From Symsagittifera roscoffensis (lineage: Eukaryota; Xenacoelomorpha; Acoela; Convolutidae): a DNA stretch of 45,205 bases. The stretch covers positions 1 through 45,205 of the forward strand of contig NW_026971158.1 of assembly GCF_963678635.1 (NCBI RefSeq), written 5' to 3'. Position 1 is the first letter of the stretch. Every line of letters begins with the position of its first letter. A program made the translations under genes and the position numbers. Shown here piece after piece: positions 1 through 11,399 of the stretch. The notes under the pieces are model-generated. The model had not been told where the DNA came from, searched no databases, and was given only the letters and a program-made list of their open reading frames with translations.

Positions 1-423
1 ATGATAATGAAAGAAGCAAAATATGCTATATGGACTCACAACACCACTAACACCTCAACAATTTACATATGTTGGATTTAACAAGTTACTAAAACAATCA
101 CCGCACCCCGAGCTAACGATTTCTCAATCGAATATTACGATCACAACATCATACGCCCTAACCAAGATCAATTTTTAGATGAAGACCGCTTTGCAAACCC
201 GCAACTAACCGAACTTTTTTAAATTATAACACCATACCTTTTTACACTTAATAATTTTGATAAGAAGCACGATCATTTAATTTCAGAAGCACTAGTTGAC
301 ATGCAAGCATATCAAAGCTTCTACGATCAATTTCAATTTTTTTCACTAACCTTTCACTTTCTTTCACCACAAGAACGCAATTTGCACTGTTCCCGCGATA
401 TTATTTGTTTTTTAGTCAGCTAA
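1..423 (+). pseudogene. Coding-like frame with two internal TAA codons
   Basis: Reading frame 1 begins with ATG at base 1 and stays open for 141 codons except for TAA at 79-81 and 220-222, ending at TAA 421-423. Between these stops the translation looks like ordinary protein: mixed charged, aromatic and aliphatic residues (for example FSIEYYDHNIIRPNQDQF), with many C-ending codons that contrast with the AT-rich surroundings. I do not recognise the product. It may be a decayed gene, a gene whose introns contain the stops, or a fragment cut by the window edge. The next coding piece downstream (from 587) is on the same strand and could belong to the same locus. Translated by eye; no family assigned. 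Confidence 0.4.
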
Positions 424-586
424 TTTCTTTTGCTTCTTCTAATTTTTATCTGAATAAGTTATACATCTTTTATAAAGTTTCTGACGAAACAAATACAAAT
501 GAAAGAAGAATGGGAGGTTGCTCTTTAAGAAAGATTTTGCGACACGTTCTACTAAAACGTTTCTGAACGAAAATTTTCTTTCACAG

Positions 587-1553
587 ATGGGAGAGAAAAA
601 TGTTTGAACGGATGCATATTGAACCTGGGATGCATCCAAGGATTGTTGATAAAGTTTTAGCCATGAAAGACGAAATTCGAAAACAAATAGGTGTGCAAAA
701 AAATGAATTTGGAATTCCAGCTTCGGTAGATAAGATTACACAAAAAGTAGCTATTCATTTAACTGAGGGACAATCAGTGTTTATCATTCAGAGCTCTGAT
801 TTAAAGTTTTTTATTGGTTACGATTTAGAGCAAAATAAGACAGGAATTTTACTCAGTGGAAAATTTTTGTATTATCCTCAGTGTTTTTACTGATGATATA
901 TAGTGTTTTATTGAATATAAAACAATATGTGATACAAAAACTCCTTCACATCTTTGTATTTCTTTCATTTCCAGAGTTTTTCATTTCCTTTCATTTCTAC
1001 AAATCAAAAAGTTTTTAAAAAGAAAAAAAAAACTATTTTCCTAGTATAAAAATTGAACAATGAGATAATACAGGCAAAACTACTCCCTTTGGGTCCGTGG
1101 GAATTACAAGAGTTTTTCTCTTGTACCTCAAAATTTTGGATATAAACTTTTGAATTCAGCTTCGTGCGAAATCTTTGCTTAAAAATCAGCTATCGTTCCC
1201 ATTTTTTTGCGGACTTGCAAAACAAGAAGGTGAAAGAGGTTTTGGTATTTCTGCACAAACTCTTGGTATAACTGCAATCATCTTTATCAAAAAAAATGAA
1301 ACCCCAGCGGCTCAATGCATTGTAACGAAGATTCTCCAGCTCTTCCCCTGGAAGATTTTCAAAATAATTTTGTTCTTGTTTTTGAATGACTTCTCTACAA
1401 ATTACAGCTGAACGGTTGCATCATCCAGCACTTAGTTTAGGAAGCTTGAGATTAGAATTATTTTTCCAATTTCCCTTGGATCAAGTAACGGAAGTGATAG
1501 TCTTGAGAGAAGTAACATCAAATGTTCAACTTGATAAAATACGGAACAGCTAA
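587..1553 (+). CDS. Four-exon gene model, product unknown, 5' end incomplete
   Basis: Proposed exons are 587-868, 1074-1122, 1160-1244 and 1408-1553; introns are 205, 37 and 163 bases, all GT..AG, with acceptors TTTCACAG, AATACAG, AATTCAG and ATTACAG. Phases agree at every junction (2/2, 0/0, 1/1), giving one frame of about 186 codons that ends at TAA 1551-1553. The first exon can start at ATG 600 or continue a missing upstream exon. The protein opens with a soluble, lysine-rich stretch (IVDKVLAMKDEIRKQIG near residues 15-31), then an ASVDKITQKVAIHL segment, and ends with a hydrophobic, leucine-rich tail (SLGSLRLELFFQFPLDQVTE). I do not recognise the family, and no signal peptide or membrane span is clear. 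Splice choices come from consensus and phase only; exons 2 and 3 are short and the least certain. Confidence 0.5.
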
Positions 1554-1766
1554 AAATGTTTTATTTTTAATTTTGAGTTTTCAGGTTCCATAGAAAAAAT
1601 TTAACTTTCATAGCACCTTTCCTTGTTATTTTTTGTGTGCTGTCTATTTTGTTTTTCCTCAGACCTAAATTTCCACAAAAGCAAGGCAAATAACTTTGCA
1701 TAAATAAAAACCCAAGATTTTCCATCAACCTAGACTGTAAAACAATTTTCAATGCTCTCTTTCCAG

Positions 1767-1815
1767 TACAAAACACTTGTGTATCGGACGCTGTTGACTC
1801 AGTACCTACATCTGT
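1767..1815 (+). other. Candidate small exon
   Basis: This stretch lies between a good acceptor (CTCTTTCCAG) and a near-perfect donor (GTAAGA at 1816). One frame reads QNTCVSDAVDSVPTSV without a stop. It lies downstream of the TAA that ends the four-exon model, so it would belong to another transcript form or to the next gene. The evidence is splice consensus only. Confidence 0.25.
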
Positions 1816-1884
1816 GTAAGATATCCATCTTATTTTGTTATCCTAAATCAAAATATCGAACTACTTGCTTTCACAAGATATTGA

Positions 1885-2067
1885 AAAAAAAATGCAATGT
1901 TGGATCAGTTTGCACTTTTGCAATTTATCGGAAGAAGTTCTGAGCTCAGGTTCAAGAGTATGGGTTCTTTTTTCTCTGATAAATTCCTCAACTAACAAAA
2001 TTTTCCGTTAGAATATTTAATGCAGCCTCAAGCAATTCTACCAGAAGATTTTTAGTAATTTTTTTGA
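1885..2067 (+). pseudogene. Coding-like frame broken by TAA and TAG
   Basis: Frame 1 is open from 1885 and includes MLDQFALLQFIGRSSELRF and, after a TAA at 1993-1995, a second coding-like run (PLEYLMQPQAILPEDF). It then meets TAG 2053 and TAA 2056 and finally TGA 2065. Residue composition is protein-like on both sides of the first stop. An alternative reading in another frame (from about 1878) is also open to 2012, so the true frame is not settled. It could be decayed coding sequence or exons with unplaced introns. The product is not recognised. Confidence 0.3.
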
Positions 2068-2478
2068 TGCTCATTTCTTGGAAACTACTTGTAAGAATGC
2101 AGTATGTAAATTTTGTCTTGAAGTAAGCTGATGCAATTAAATCAAATTTCACGTGGTTATTTTTGTCTTCATACAACTTCTTATTCAAAAAAAGAGAAGT
2201 CCAATGACAAAATCAGGGAGTATACAAGACAACTCAGAAAAAAAAGTTTTATAGAATACTGGGACCATTCATTTCAATAAGAAAACTAAAAAAGTAAACT
2301 GAGTATGATTGATTAAAAGAAAAATCAGAAATGGAAAATTTTACAGACAACTTTTGATTACTTTGACACTTATCTTTTTAATATTTTATCTGTGCAAAAT
2401 TTATACACTTTAAAATTTCATAATCCACATTTCAAAAAGTTTTAAAATCTTTATCACTGTAAATTTACAAAGACAGTT

Positions 2479-2713
2479 GGTGTAGATTGGCAATCGATAT
2501 AGAAGGAAGATGCCATTTTGCAGTGAATGCAGATGTTGATTCAAGAGCTGAAATTGGAAAAAAACTCAGCTAACAACCAATTTGTAGTTTTTAAAGTGAG
2601 CGAACGAATTTAAAATCTTTTATGATGTTGCCAAAACTGATCCTGTCTGTTATACCAAAAATTTCCCACGCTTAACAGAAGATAGAAATTTCAGAATTCT
2701 TTTGTTACAGTAA
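2479..2713 (+). pseudogene. Two neighbouring coding-like frames
   Basis: After an acceptor-like TTTACAAAGACAG, one frame reads RLAIDIEGRCHFAVNADVDS and continues to GKKLS before a TAA. From 2600 to TAA 2711 a second frame reads 37 residues, including YDVAKTDPVCYTKNFPRLTE. A possible donor GTGAGC (2596) separates them, but no acceptor for the second piece fits cleanly. These may be the last exons of a gene in the first 2.7 kb, or relics of one. They directly abut the tandem repeat that starts at about 2716. The product is not recognised. Confidence 0.35.
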
Positions 2714-2715
2714 TC

Positions 2716-3230
2716 GGCGTCCATGCTCACCGAGGGGAGGGATGGTGTGGAGGTAACATCTGGTGTTGCACTTTTCACAGAACTGAATTGTGGACTGAAG
2801 TTTACGTTCACAAGCTCGCCTAAAAAAAACAAAACAAAAATGTTTGTACAAACTTCAGTGTCCTCACTCACCACGGAGGGTAACATCTGTTGTTGCAATT
2901 TTGACACAACAGTCTAAGAAAAAAGTTTTTTACGTCCACTACCTCGCTTAAATAAACAAGCATAAATTTTCAGCATCCTCACTCGGCATACTATTTCAGC
3001 ATCCTCACTCGTCATGGGGGCTGACAATTGTTGTTGCAAATACTGAGCTTCGGAAACTGTTTGTTTACGTCCTTTACTTCGCTTAAAAAACAAACATAAA
3101 AAAATTTAATATAACTCAGAGTCTTCACTTAACATGAGATCTAACATCTGTTGTTGCAAACTTCTCATATGTTCTCAGGTTTGTTTACGTCCACTACTTT
3201 GCTTTAATAAGCAAGTATGAAACTTTGACG
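2716..3230 (+). repeat. Tandem repeat, about 130-bp unit, four copies
   Basis: Four diverged units each carry, in order, a block like CACTCACCACGGAGGGTAAC, then ATCTGTTGTTGCAA, then TTTACGTCCACTACTTCGC followed by an A-rich AAACAAGCATAAA spacer. Copies start near 2716, 2855, 2990 and 3120. The short block CAGCATCCTCACTCG is itself doubled near 2975 and 2998. Open frames on either strand here (2650-2917) are by-products of the repeat. Confidence 0.75.
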
Positions 3231-3639
3231 ACAATAAACTTGAATTTTTGAATGAATTTTAAAATTTTTTTTTTCGAAAGTCTTAAACCAAAAACCAATC
3301 TTACTATTATGGAAAATCGATTCCCACGTAATAAACCAATGGTAAGGTGGCCGAATTTCGTGCGAAAAAAATTGACGTTCCGAAATTTATTAGAGACAGT
3401 TTTATCAATAATATAATTGGTTATAGTTACAATGTTTAAACTAGTTCCACTCATCCGGGGCTCAGAGAGTTTTTAGTTTTCAAAATTTTCATTGTAGTAA
3501 AATACGGATGGAGATATTTCTCTGTTGTTTGGAGTAGTTGTTTCCGGAGCGGTGATTGATTGAAGGGAGAATAGATGAGGTGGAGAGAAAGGAAAACTAT
3601 TTGTTCCAGAAGTGGGTCTTGATTTGTTCTAGATCGTCA

Positions 3640-3972
3640 TGAGTGATTTTGTCAAGATCTCAGATTGTTGGAATGATGTGTCGAGTTCGTTAAGCTATCG
3701 CATGACTACTTGCAAGGTGAAGTTTGACATTCCTGTCTGAAGCGCCAATTGACAGGGATCTGTTCGTGAACTCAACGTCGATATGGCCATTGTTCTTCCT
3801 CAATGAGTTCCCTGTTACCGGGAAGCTGGATCAAACTTTCAAATTATGTGAGGGTTGCGACTACGGCAACAAACCAATAGATATGCCATTCCAAAGTCGG
3901 AATGTCGTCGAGTTCTCTTCCTCATATGTTGCTCGCTCCGTTAGCTCTAAGACTTTTTTACAAGGTATAATA
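3640..3972 (+). pseudogene. Isolated coding-like fragment
   Basis: A frame beginning with ATG at about 3640 (MSDFVKISDCWNDVSSSLSY) runs to a TGA near 3738. The neighbouring frame then continues as a protein-like run (DRDLFVNSTSIWPLFFLNEF, later SSSYVARSVSSKTFLQ) and ends beside a possible donor GTATAA. The two pieces need a frame change to join. No domain is recognised and nothing convincing continues it upstream or downstream. It could be one decayed exon. It is richer in C and G than the flanking DNA. Confidence 0.3.
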
Positions 3973-4029
3973 ATTTATCTATATCTGGTTTTTGAGATCG
4001 TTCAAATTTTGATGTTTTAATAATTATTT

Positions 4030-7000
4030 TTGCAAAAGCTTTTTATTCTGTTTAGCTTGGGTTATTTTAACCCTAGAGCAAATGTAGAGCCCTGTAGAGC
4101 ATTCTGATAATCAAAAACAGAGAGCTTGTCGTAAGCGTGGTTGTAGTGCGTTGGTTTATAACGGCTGTAGAGCATGCTCAGGACGTCCTTCTGGGTAGTG
4201 AGGCTAGTTGAGAGAGCATATTTTTACCTCTCTTTCAGCAGAGTATCTTTTTGTGTTCAATTTTTTGTAATATTTACCGGTGTTTTTCTTTTTTTTTTGT
4301 TGTCAATTGTGTTCTTTTATCATAAACATGTAATTGTTTTAGTTTTTTTCTGACATTATGGCGTTTTAAATGGTTTCAATCCTAATCAATTTTAATCTGG
4401 GTTGTATCCGGTCTGACGACCGTGGTATTTTTTATACTTGCGATTGGTTTTGTGGTCTTTGCAAGCTGCGTTATTTAGTTTAAGCTTAGTTTTAGCTTCT
4501 TGCAGCCGGGTTGAAGAAAAGGTTTGATGCGCGTGAGTTTTTTCAGAATTGTTATCAGTGTTCTTGAAAGGGTTCTGTTTCAGGGAATAGCCCATGAGTG
4601 AAATTATTTTTAATCGTGTCAGATGTTACGAGATGTTTCGTATGCATGCGTATTTGTTTTTAGTGCGAAGCAGGGGCCAAATATATTCAAGCACTCTGAT
4701 TCGTATTCTTGATAAAGTTATTAAGCGTGACTTTTAATAAAGTTTTGAGAATGTATTTGAGTAGTGTTACTTCAAGAGCGTCATCATTAAGGAAGCTGTT
4801 TCTCAGTGGGCAAATAATATACATCTGTCTGATGGATCATAATTACGGAGAATGCCGTGTAGGTTCTTATATTTAATTCAATAGGCGAAATTTAAGAAAT
4901 ATATTGACGTGTACGTTGAGTTGATTAGCTTACAATTAGTTTGTGGATTACGAACTGTTTTCGTGTGAACATTGATTGTATCTTTCTTTTTATAAAAGGA
5001 CGTGAAATATGACTGCAAAACGGTTAAACTTATTGGAAAATGCTCCGTTTGGTCTTTGTTATTGCGCGAGCAGTTTTGTTATCATGTTTCTTATTAGTGA
5101 TATCTAAGTAGAATACATATTCTGATTTAACGAAAAAAGTTTATGTTTATGAGGATTAATGTTTGAATAATTTTCATGTGGGTTCTTCCATAAATGGGGC
5201 TATAGCATGATCGTTATGTCTAATGAAAAATCGATTACCGCGTGATGCTACGAATCTAGTTTAAATCTGGCTTAAACCGATGTTAGTAAGTAGCTCTTCG
5301 TAAAGTGATGTAGTTAGTCAGTGAATGGGGGAGTTGTAAAGTTCTTTGAGGTTGTTTATCAAGGCTAGTTTCAGTGGGTCAGTAAAATTGTAGCAAGTGA
5401 TCCAGAAGAATGTGGGAACTTGACTTTTTCATCAACGAATTAGTTCAGTTGGATGTCCTTGTTTGTTGTTTTTTATGTATATTGGGGAAGAATGGTAAGT
5501 TGTCTGTGGACTTATAAAATGGGCTGGTAGTGTGTTGTGGATGATGGAAATTTTATCGAGTTGAAAAAGGACGACTTATAAGAAATTGAGGTGTACCGTT
5601 AGAGAGCTTACGTTTGAATTCTTTTTGTGCTCTCGTGGGTGCATTATGAACTGAATTAGTCGAGGATTTGGATGCTAAGGCTGAATGGGTTATCTGATGA
5701 ATTGTTAATATGTCCTTTATGTCATGAATGTGTTGTTGCTGGGTTATAGTGTTATCTAGTTCAAGCTCTAATTATTGGTCTGTCATAGGGCTGGGTGAGT
5801 CGGGTTGATTATTTGACATGTACGAAAAGATAGGGTTTGCGTCAGTATTTAAAGAGGGGGAGGGCAACTTGCATTTAGAGGCTGGATGAAATAGGTTGGA
5901 AATGTGGTTAAGAAAAAGTTTGAGTTTTATTTCTGCAATCAAGGAATTCATCAGAGGTTTCTACTTAACAATTATTAAAGTTAGATATGGTGTAAAAACT
6001 GTTTGGTTGATGTGTTTGGATTGATGCCAACTCTGAATCCATGCGTGGTGGGATAGTAGTTTTACTGGGTAGGGGAGAAAAGAAGAGGTCTGAGAGTGAA
6101 AGGCAGGAGGAGCAATGCTGAAGATTTGATGGATAGGAAAGAGAGCAGCTGAGGGATTCAATCTGTCGGCTCATCATGGACTAAAATGATGCCTGTTTAG
6201 AGAACGAAAACTTTTCGTGTGTGGCAGTTCTACAATTTTAGTCACAAGTTTCATCAATACTTGGTAAATGGATTGTTTAGTGAGGTTTTGGTGATTGCTA
6301 GTGTGCTCCTATATCTCTGTGGAACTAAAATAGAGGGTGATTGTTATATAGACTGATGATGATGCAGTGCTGCTATTGGTGTTGATTTTTTTTATATTGT
6401 GGAGTGTAATATGTTTTTGATTTTGTGGCTAGATTTTTCATATAAACGCTTAATTGAATGTCAAAGAGGATTTGAATAATTGAAGTGAAAAATATCTCAA
6501 AGATTCTGCAAATAAAACGCTATACACATGTGTTGTAGATGTCTTTTAGTATTGAAAAGAGAATTACAAGAAATTTAAACGTTGCGTATAATATAGCCAA
6601 TCTTTCTAATAAAAATTAGGGTCATTCTGAAAAGCTAGGATTTCGTTATTGATATAAATTGTAAACTAAAACATTTAATTGGCGAATTATCTTGCGGTAT
6701 TATCTACCGGTATTTTCATGGACGGTTTTTTTACAATTAGGATTTTTAGTCTTCATTTTTGAATTATCCGTTAAAGTCTTGTTCATAAGTTTCGGAAAAG
6801 AAATATGTATCGGCTAAGTTTCGTAAATTTTGATCCCTTGATTGTCTCTGTGTTGTATTCAGTTTCAAAGTTCATGAAGTTGTTGGGTTCATATGTAATG
6901 TTGTATGTCCAATTTAGTGTTAAAACCTATTGATTATAATCTATGTTTGGGTTACGAGCGATTGCGCATATACTATCGGGTGAGGTTTTCAGTAATAGTG

Positions 7001-8460
7001 GCATTTTTGCAGTGAAAGGGTGAGACGATAATAACTATGTTCATTAGGATTAAGCTGTACTACGTTGTGGCTGTACACATGAGACAGCTGTATCCCAAAA
7101 AAAAGGCATCGTGATAGTGTATCTACAGAAGTTGGAAGGTTACCGGAAGTGGAAATTTTTGTCTTCTCGAACTTTTTCTGGATGCACTGGACCAATAATT
7201 AGTTTGCTTGTTTTCAGAACAAAAGTTTTGTCGTATCGACAAAAAATTCTGAATATTGAGTTTTGAAATTGGTTTGAGACACTTACATGCGACTTATGTT
7301 TCAGGGTTACTTCGAAACCGTGTTAATTTTTTTAACATGTATAATTTTATACTATGCCGATATGATCTGATGCAATCAGGGGTTATTTGTCAACGAAATT
7401 GGATTCACTAGAACGTTTTTAGCGTAATTTTATCTTGATTGAAAGAGTTTTAGCGACTCCAAACGTGATATTTGTGTCTTCAGGGTACCAAACTATGGTT
7501 GTCTGTGTTTATGTAGTATAGGGTCGCTATAATGTTGATCATTTTGTAAGGTGACCGTGTTCCTTGATATGATATGATTTTGTCTTTTCGAGTGAGTAGA
7601 GTTTTTTTAATTGAATTCTGCAATCAAAAAACATTATTTCTTGGAAGCCATGTTTGGTGTCGGCTTTACGATTTGATCGGTTTTTAATTCAGATGTGTGG
7701 TATCCAGTTTTCATCATGTTCATCACAATTTAAACGTCCATGTGCGCCGTGCTACGGAATTTATCGTCTAGTTTTAGATGACATTGATGTCGTTCGATTT
7801 GTGCTTGATGAGCAGAGTCTGGAAAAACTTCTAAATTTTGCTGTTTGTGCTTTTATTTTTGACTCTTTTGAAACTTTGCACTTCGTTTTTACAACATTCG
7901 GTGTTAGGATTGTTGCAACCTTTGTTTTTGCAATCTCTTTGCTGAGAATTTTACCGTAAAATTGTATCCTGTTTGAGTTGTAGCTCTTAGTTTTAATTAA
8001 AGTGTATCTTCTATTATTGTTTTTTTCCATGTCTGGTGTTTCAGATTCTCAACGTGATTAACTTTGTATTTATGTAGTGTTTAGTTGACTTTCTTGACAA
8101 CCATTGTCTTTAACTAGGAGTTCTTGTGGGCCTGTTTGGGGACGGATGGTTTCGATCAGATATAGGCTCTAAAATAACAAGATGGGAAATATTTTTGATG
8201 AGAAAAACTCTCAGAGTCTATAATTGTATGTTGAACCTTAAAAGGATTGTAGAATGTTAATAGCTTATTGTCTTTTTTTATACCTATCGTAATTGTAGAT
8301 GAGCTCTGTTGTGGTAAATGGATGGGGCAAAGGTTGATCTGTTTTATTTGGTGGTAATATTGGTAACGGGTGATCGACTAAAATACTTAATTGTACGGTT
8401 TTTTCGATTTTAAGTGGTAAGTTGCGTTGAGTAAGGACAAGGGATATTTTAGAGTGCCCA
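4030..8460. other. AT-rich stretch without a supportable gene
   Basis: About 4.4 kb with no convincing exon. The plus strand is rich in T and G and poor in C. Short minus-strand frames (4392-4595, 7761-8030) are rich in Lys, Asn, Thr and Ser, as expected from this composition alone, and the plus frame at 7654-7959 has a matching Phe/Val/Leu bias. A purine-rich tract lies near 6065-6110. No repeat or RNA gene was seen. Confidence 0.5.
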
Positions 8461-8473
8461 TCGGAAGAAGATC

Positions 8474-8642
8474 GTGTTAACGGAATTTCCAGTGGGACTT
8501 TCGCGACGAATACCGACTCTCACGTGCAAGGAGATTAGAAAGATCACGACGTTTTCTCCGTTGAGTGAAGAATTGGTTGCCCGGTGCCGAGAAACTTCTA
8601 AGAATTTATTGACTCCAAAGTTAACTCAATTTTTACGAGCAG
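8474..8642 (+). other. Candidate isolated exon, product unknown
   Basis: A frame without an ATG start reads LTEFPVGLSRRIPTLTCKEI, then FSPLSEELVARCRETSKNLL, and ends at GAGCAG directly before GTGTGT, a plausible donor at 8643. Composition is protein-like and C/G content is higher than in the flanks. No matching downstream exon was found before the retroelement region. It may be a relic. Confidence 0.25.
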
Positions 8643-8999
8643 GTGTGTTTTTAGTCTACAAAATAAACATTATAAGTCTAACGGGTTTTGTTTAAAACTG
8701 TCAGTAAAAACAGATTTCATTGTGCTTTCTAGACGTGTTCTTAAGATTAATCTCGTTTTCTGGGTATACAAGACACATATATGTGGTTATCATTGTATGT
8801 GGGCGAAAACTGAATGAAATTTGTTTTGCTGACGGCATGAAATGATAACATAGTTTTTAGCCATTAACATACCAGAGAAACAACAGACCAGAAAAAACCC
8901 ACCTTGGCTCGTTGGTTAGTTTACCGGGCTCTTTAACGGGATGCTTATTAACTCATTTGACTTTGACCGTTTGGACTCTGAAGGTGAACAAAAAAAAAC

Positions 9000-10760
9000 G
9001 TTTTTTTTTCTTGTACATTCAAACTAGATTTGGGCGTTTTGCTTGTCTCTTCTGACGTGGGCCCCTACTCTGTTTGTGGAATCACTGCGTGTCAAGGGGA
9101 CCGTTGCCTCAGTACTTCTTTCCAGTTCTTTAACCTTTGTTTGGGAGGCGCCCTTGATTTAGTGGCTACCCTGATAGATATTGATTTGGAACCCAGTTTT
9201 GTCAGCCCATGGCAATCAACAATTCGCAAGGTCTTTTCTTTGTTCACATACTGAGATCACTCGAGTTTCCCCTTTCAAGGTTTCGGATCATTTCAATCCG
9301 TCTAGTCACCTTTAAAAATGACACTGGCGAGCCAGCTTCTGCATTGTGAGGGCTGATGCAGATATGTACGAGCCTTTGTTCATACAGTTTTTAAAAATTT
9401 TCTAGAAGACAAACCAACGATTGTTCCCATCTTACCACCGGCGTTTGAGGTTCCTCGAAAATACTAAGAGTTCTATCGTTACGTTCAATGTCTATGTTTG
9501 CTCATCATTTTGATTACTTCAACCACAGATGATCCACTGGTGATGTGATGGCTCGGCCAAGGACAAAGCTTTCAATCAGGTATCTAACCAAGCTGTTCCC
9601 TATCATCAAGTGACGATTTTCATTGATGATGGGGCATTGAATCGCCGCCGAGGCCACTTGAACGAAGAACGTCAGAGTACCGAGGTCCTTTTTGTTTCCA
9701 ACAACCTAAGAACTCACTGAAGCTCCGCATATGATGAGCAAGCTTCTGCGGGAGGATTCAACAACTGGCCTATTCTGGCAAGTGACAGGTATGTTGTTTG
9801 AGCGGCGACGAAATCAATCTCACGCTTGGTTAAAATCCACCATTTTAGTCCTGATAACTCGTTCGCCATCTCCTAAAATTGACGCGCCATGTCCTTATCT
9901 GAGAGATCAATTTTTGAAATTTTAGTTGTAGGCTCAAATGTGTTCTCAGTTGTATGAGGGCTCAATCGGCCTGTGAAGATATCGAGTTTTCGCTCTGGAT
10001 GGCGCTTGGGGATTCATCGTGTTCAAGCTATCAGGTGACAATTCAATTACAATGGTTTTTTATTCGTCACTCAGGTATTTCATATCATATTCCTTCAGTA
10101 AAAGCAGCAACCAGTCTCGCTTCTTCTTCCATTCAGCCAGCTCCGCGCGCATGCTTTTCACTCTTTCAGTTTTTTACATAACTCCCGCCAGTCCTGATCT
10201 TTCTTGACAGACGTCTCTACTGTTTCTGCCACCGTGTCCCTTCATTTGTTCTATTCAATCTAGATAAAGGTTGCCTGGCAGAGCAAAGGCGATCAGACAA
10301 TGACATTTCCCATTGTATATATTCCATTCAACTGCCAATCCCATATCTAGAGCCAGGTCTTGACCGAATATCTCTTCACCTGACAATCACATGAGCCTAC
10401 AGCCGCCCATTACGACAAAACCAGAATCCGTGATGGCTAAAAATAGCGCAAACCTCTTAGGACTGTTTACACGGCCCATTCATTCAGTAACATTTTCAGT
10501 AACGCAACAGCGAACTTTGCAAATTCCAGGTCCACCAGTCCGAAGTTACAATCTATAAGAGGTTAGTGGATCTCGTCTAGAGCCGTTACTAGACTTGCTG
10601 AGGCTATTTTCAAGGATTTAATGTCTCTGTTTTTGCTCGAGTAAACTCTTCTGATGTTCAAAATGATACCAAATATTGAGTGCTGACCAATCACAATCTG
10701 AAACTGTAATGCAATCCCTTTCAGCTCATCAATTTTTGCCATTTTTTTCATATTTCAAAA
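9000..10760 (-). pseudogene. Minus-strand coding-like remnants downstream of relic A
   Basis: Several short minus-strand frames look like protein: 10563-10751 (DELKGIALQFQIVIGQHS, then SLKIASASLVTALDEIH), a charged piece near 10075-10165 (ELAEWKKKRDWLLLLLKEYD) and one near 9540-9690 (ENRHLMIGNSLVRYLIESF). Frames change often and stops are frequent. The position, downstream of the RNase H of relic A, is where integrase and a 3' terminal repeat of a Ty3/gypsy element would lie, but I see no HHCC or DDE signature. It could be the gag or 3' part of another element. Plus-strand frames in the interval (9030-9254, 9731-10207) are probably shadows. Confidence 0.3.
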
Positions 10761-10950
10761 CAATCACTTCAAATTTTTCTCATTCTAAATTCAAGCTTCT
10801 TGATGGATAAGTTTTATCTGTAAATTAAAGCATCAGATCATGATTTGAAGCTCTCACGTAAGCATCTGGAGCAGTCCAGACTAAATAACTCTACTCAATA
10901 CAATCAAACAATCATTTCATTAACATAAGTTTACACAAGCATAAAATAAG

Positions 10951-11349
10951 ATAGCATACACTAGCTACTGCTCCTGTGTCTGGAAGTAATGTTACTCCGC
11001 TTTTTTCCATTGCTGTCTAACAAATTTGCAGTCACATCAGCCTCGTACACAATCTGCACCGCATCTTGCTCCATCATGTCATCATTGACGATTCTACAGA
11101 TTTTAAGATCTTCCTGACACAAAAGGTCTGTACTAGTCTGTCTCATTTTAGGACGTAGTTCTTAATGTACATACTGATCCCGTCCACGACATTACTTGGC
11201 ATGCACCATAGAATTCCACGTAGCAGCGCAACGAAAGGATGTTTATGTTCATAGGAGAGAATTCCTGTCGGATCAACTTCGAGCATAGCAACATACCAAA
11301 TGGCACCGGGACTTCTAGATGAGGTCTTTATTTCTGCTTCCTCCTCCAC
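10951..11349 (-). pseudogene. Second retropepsin N-terminal fragment of relic A
   Basis: Frames 11143-11349 and 10961-11146 repeat the region that leads into the main protease of this element: SNVVDGISMYIKN corresponds to LNVDGISIYTKTN near 13.88 kb, and VQIVYEADVTANLLD to IGYEADVNAQLLD near 13.74 kb. One frame over, the sequence reads LLPDTGAVASV, an aspartic-protease active-site signature, with Asp-Thr-Gly at 10972-10980. The catalytic motif is therefore intact but frameshifted from the sequence before it. Downstream the protease body is not recognisable. The position, directly after RNase H, is unusual for a Ty3/gypsy pol. Confidence 0.65.
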
Positions 11350-11399
11350 CGGTAACTCGGGGTGTCCCGGAATTGGATGTCCAGACTTCTACAACCATC

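Noticed and set aside
5961-6177. Two overlapping minus frames of 66 and 70 codons
   Set aside because: They come from a purine-rich plus-strand tract and have no recognisable protein character.
3787-8642. Possible paralogous exons at 3.8 and 8.5 kb (both with EFPV, same distance to a donor)
   Set aside because: Aligned by eye over 54 residues only about seven match, no better than chance.
9030-10207. Plus-strand frames of 62-75 codons
   Set aside because: The minus strand has the more protein-like frames and matches the strand of relic A; no domain on the plus strand.
9000-11000. Integrase of relic A
   Set aside because: No HHCC zinc-binding or DDE pattern could be read in any minus frame here.
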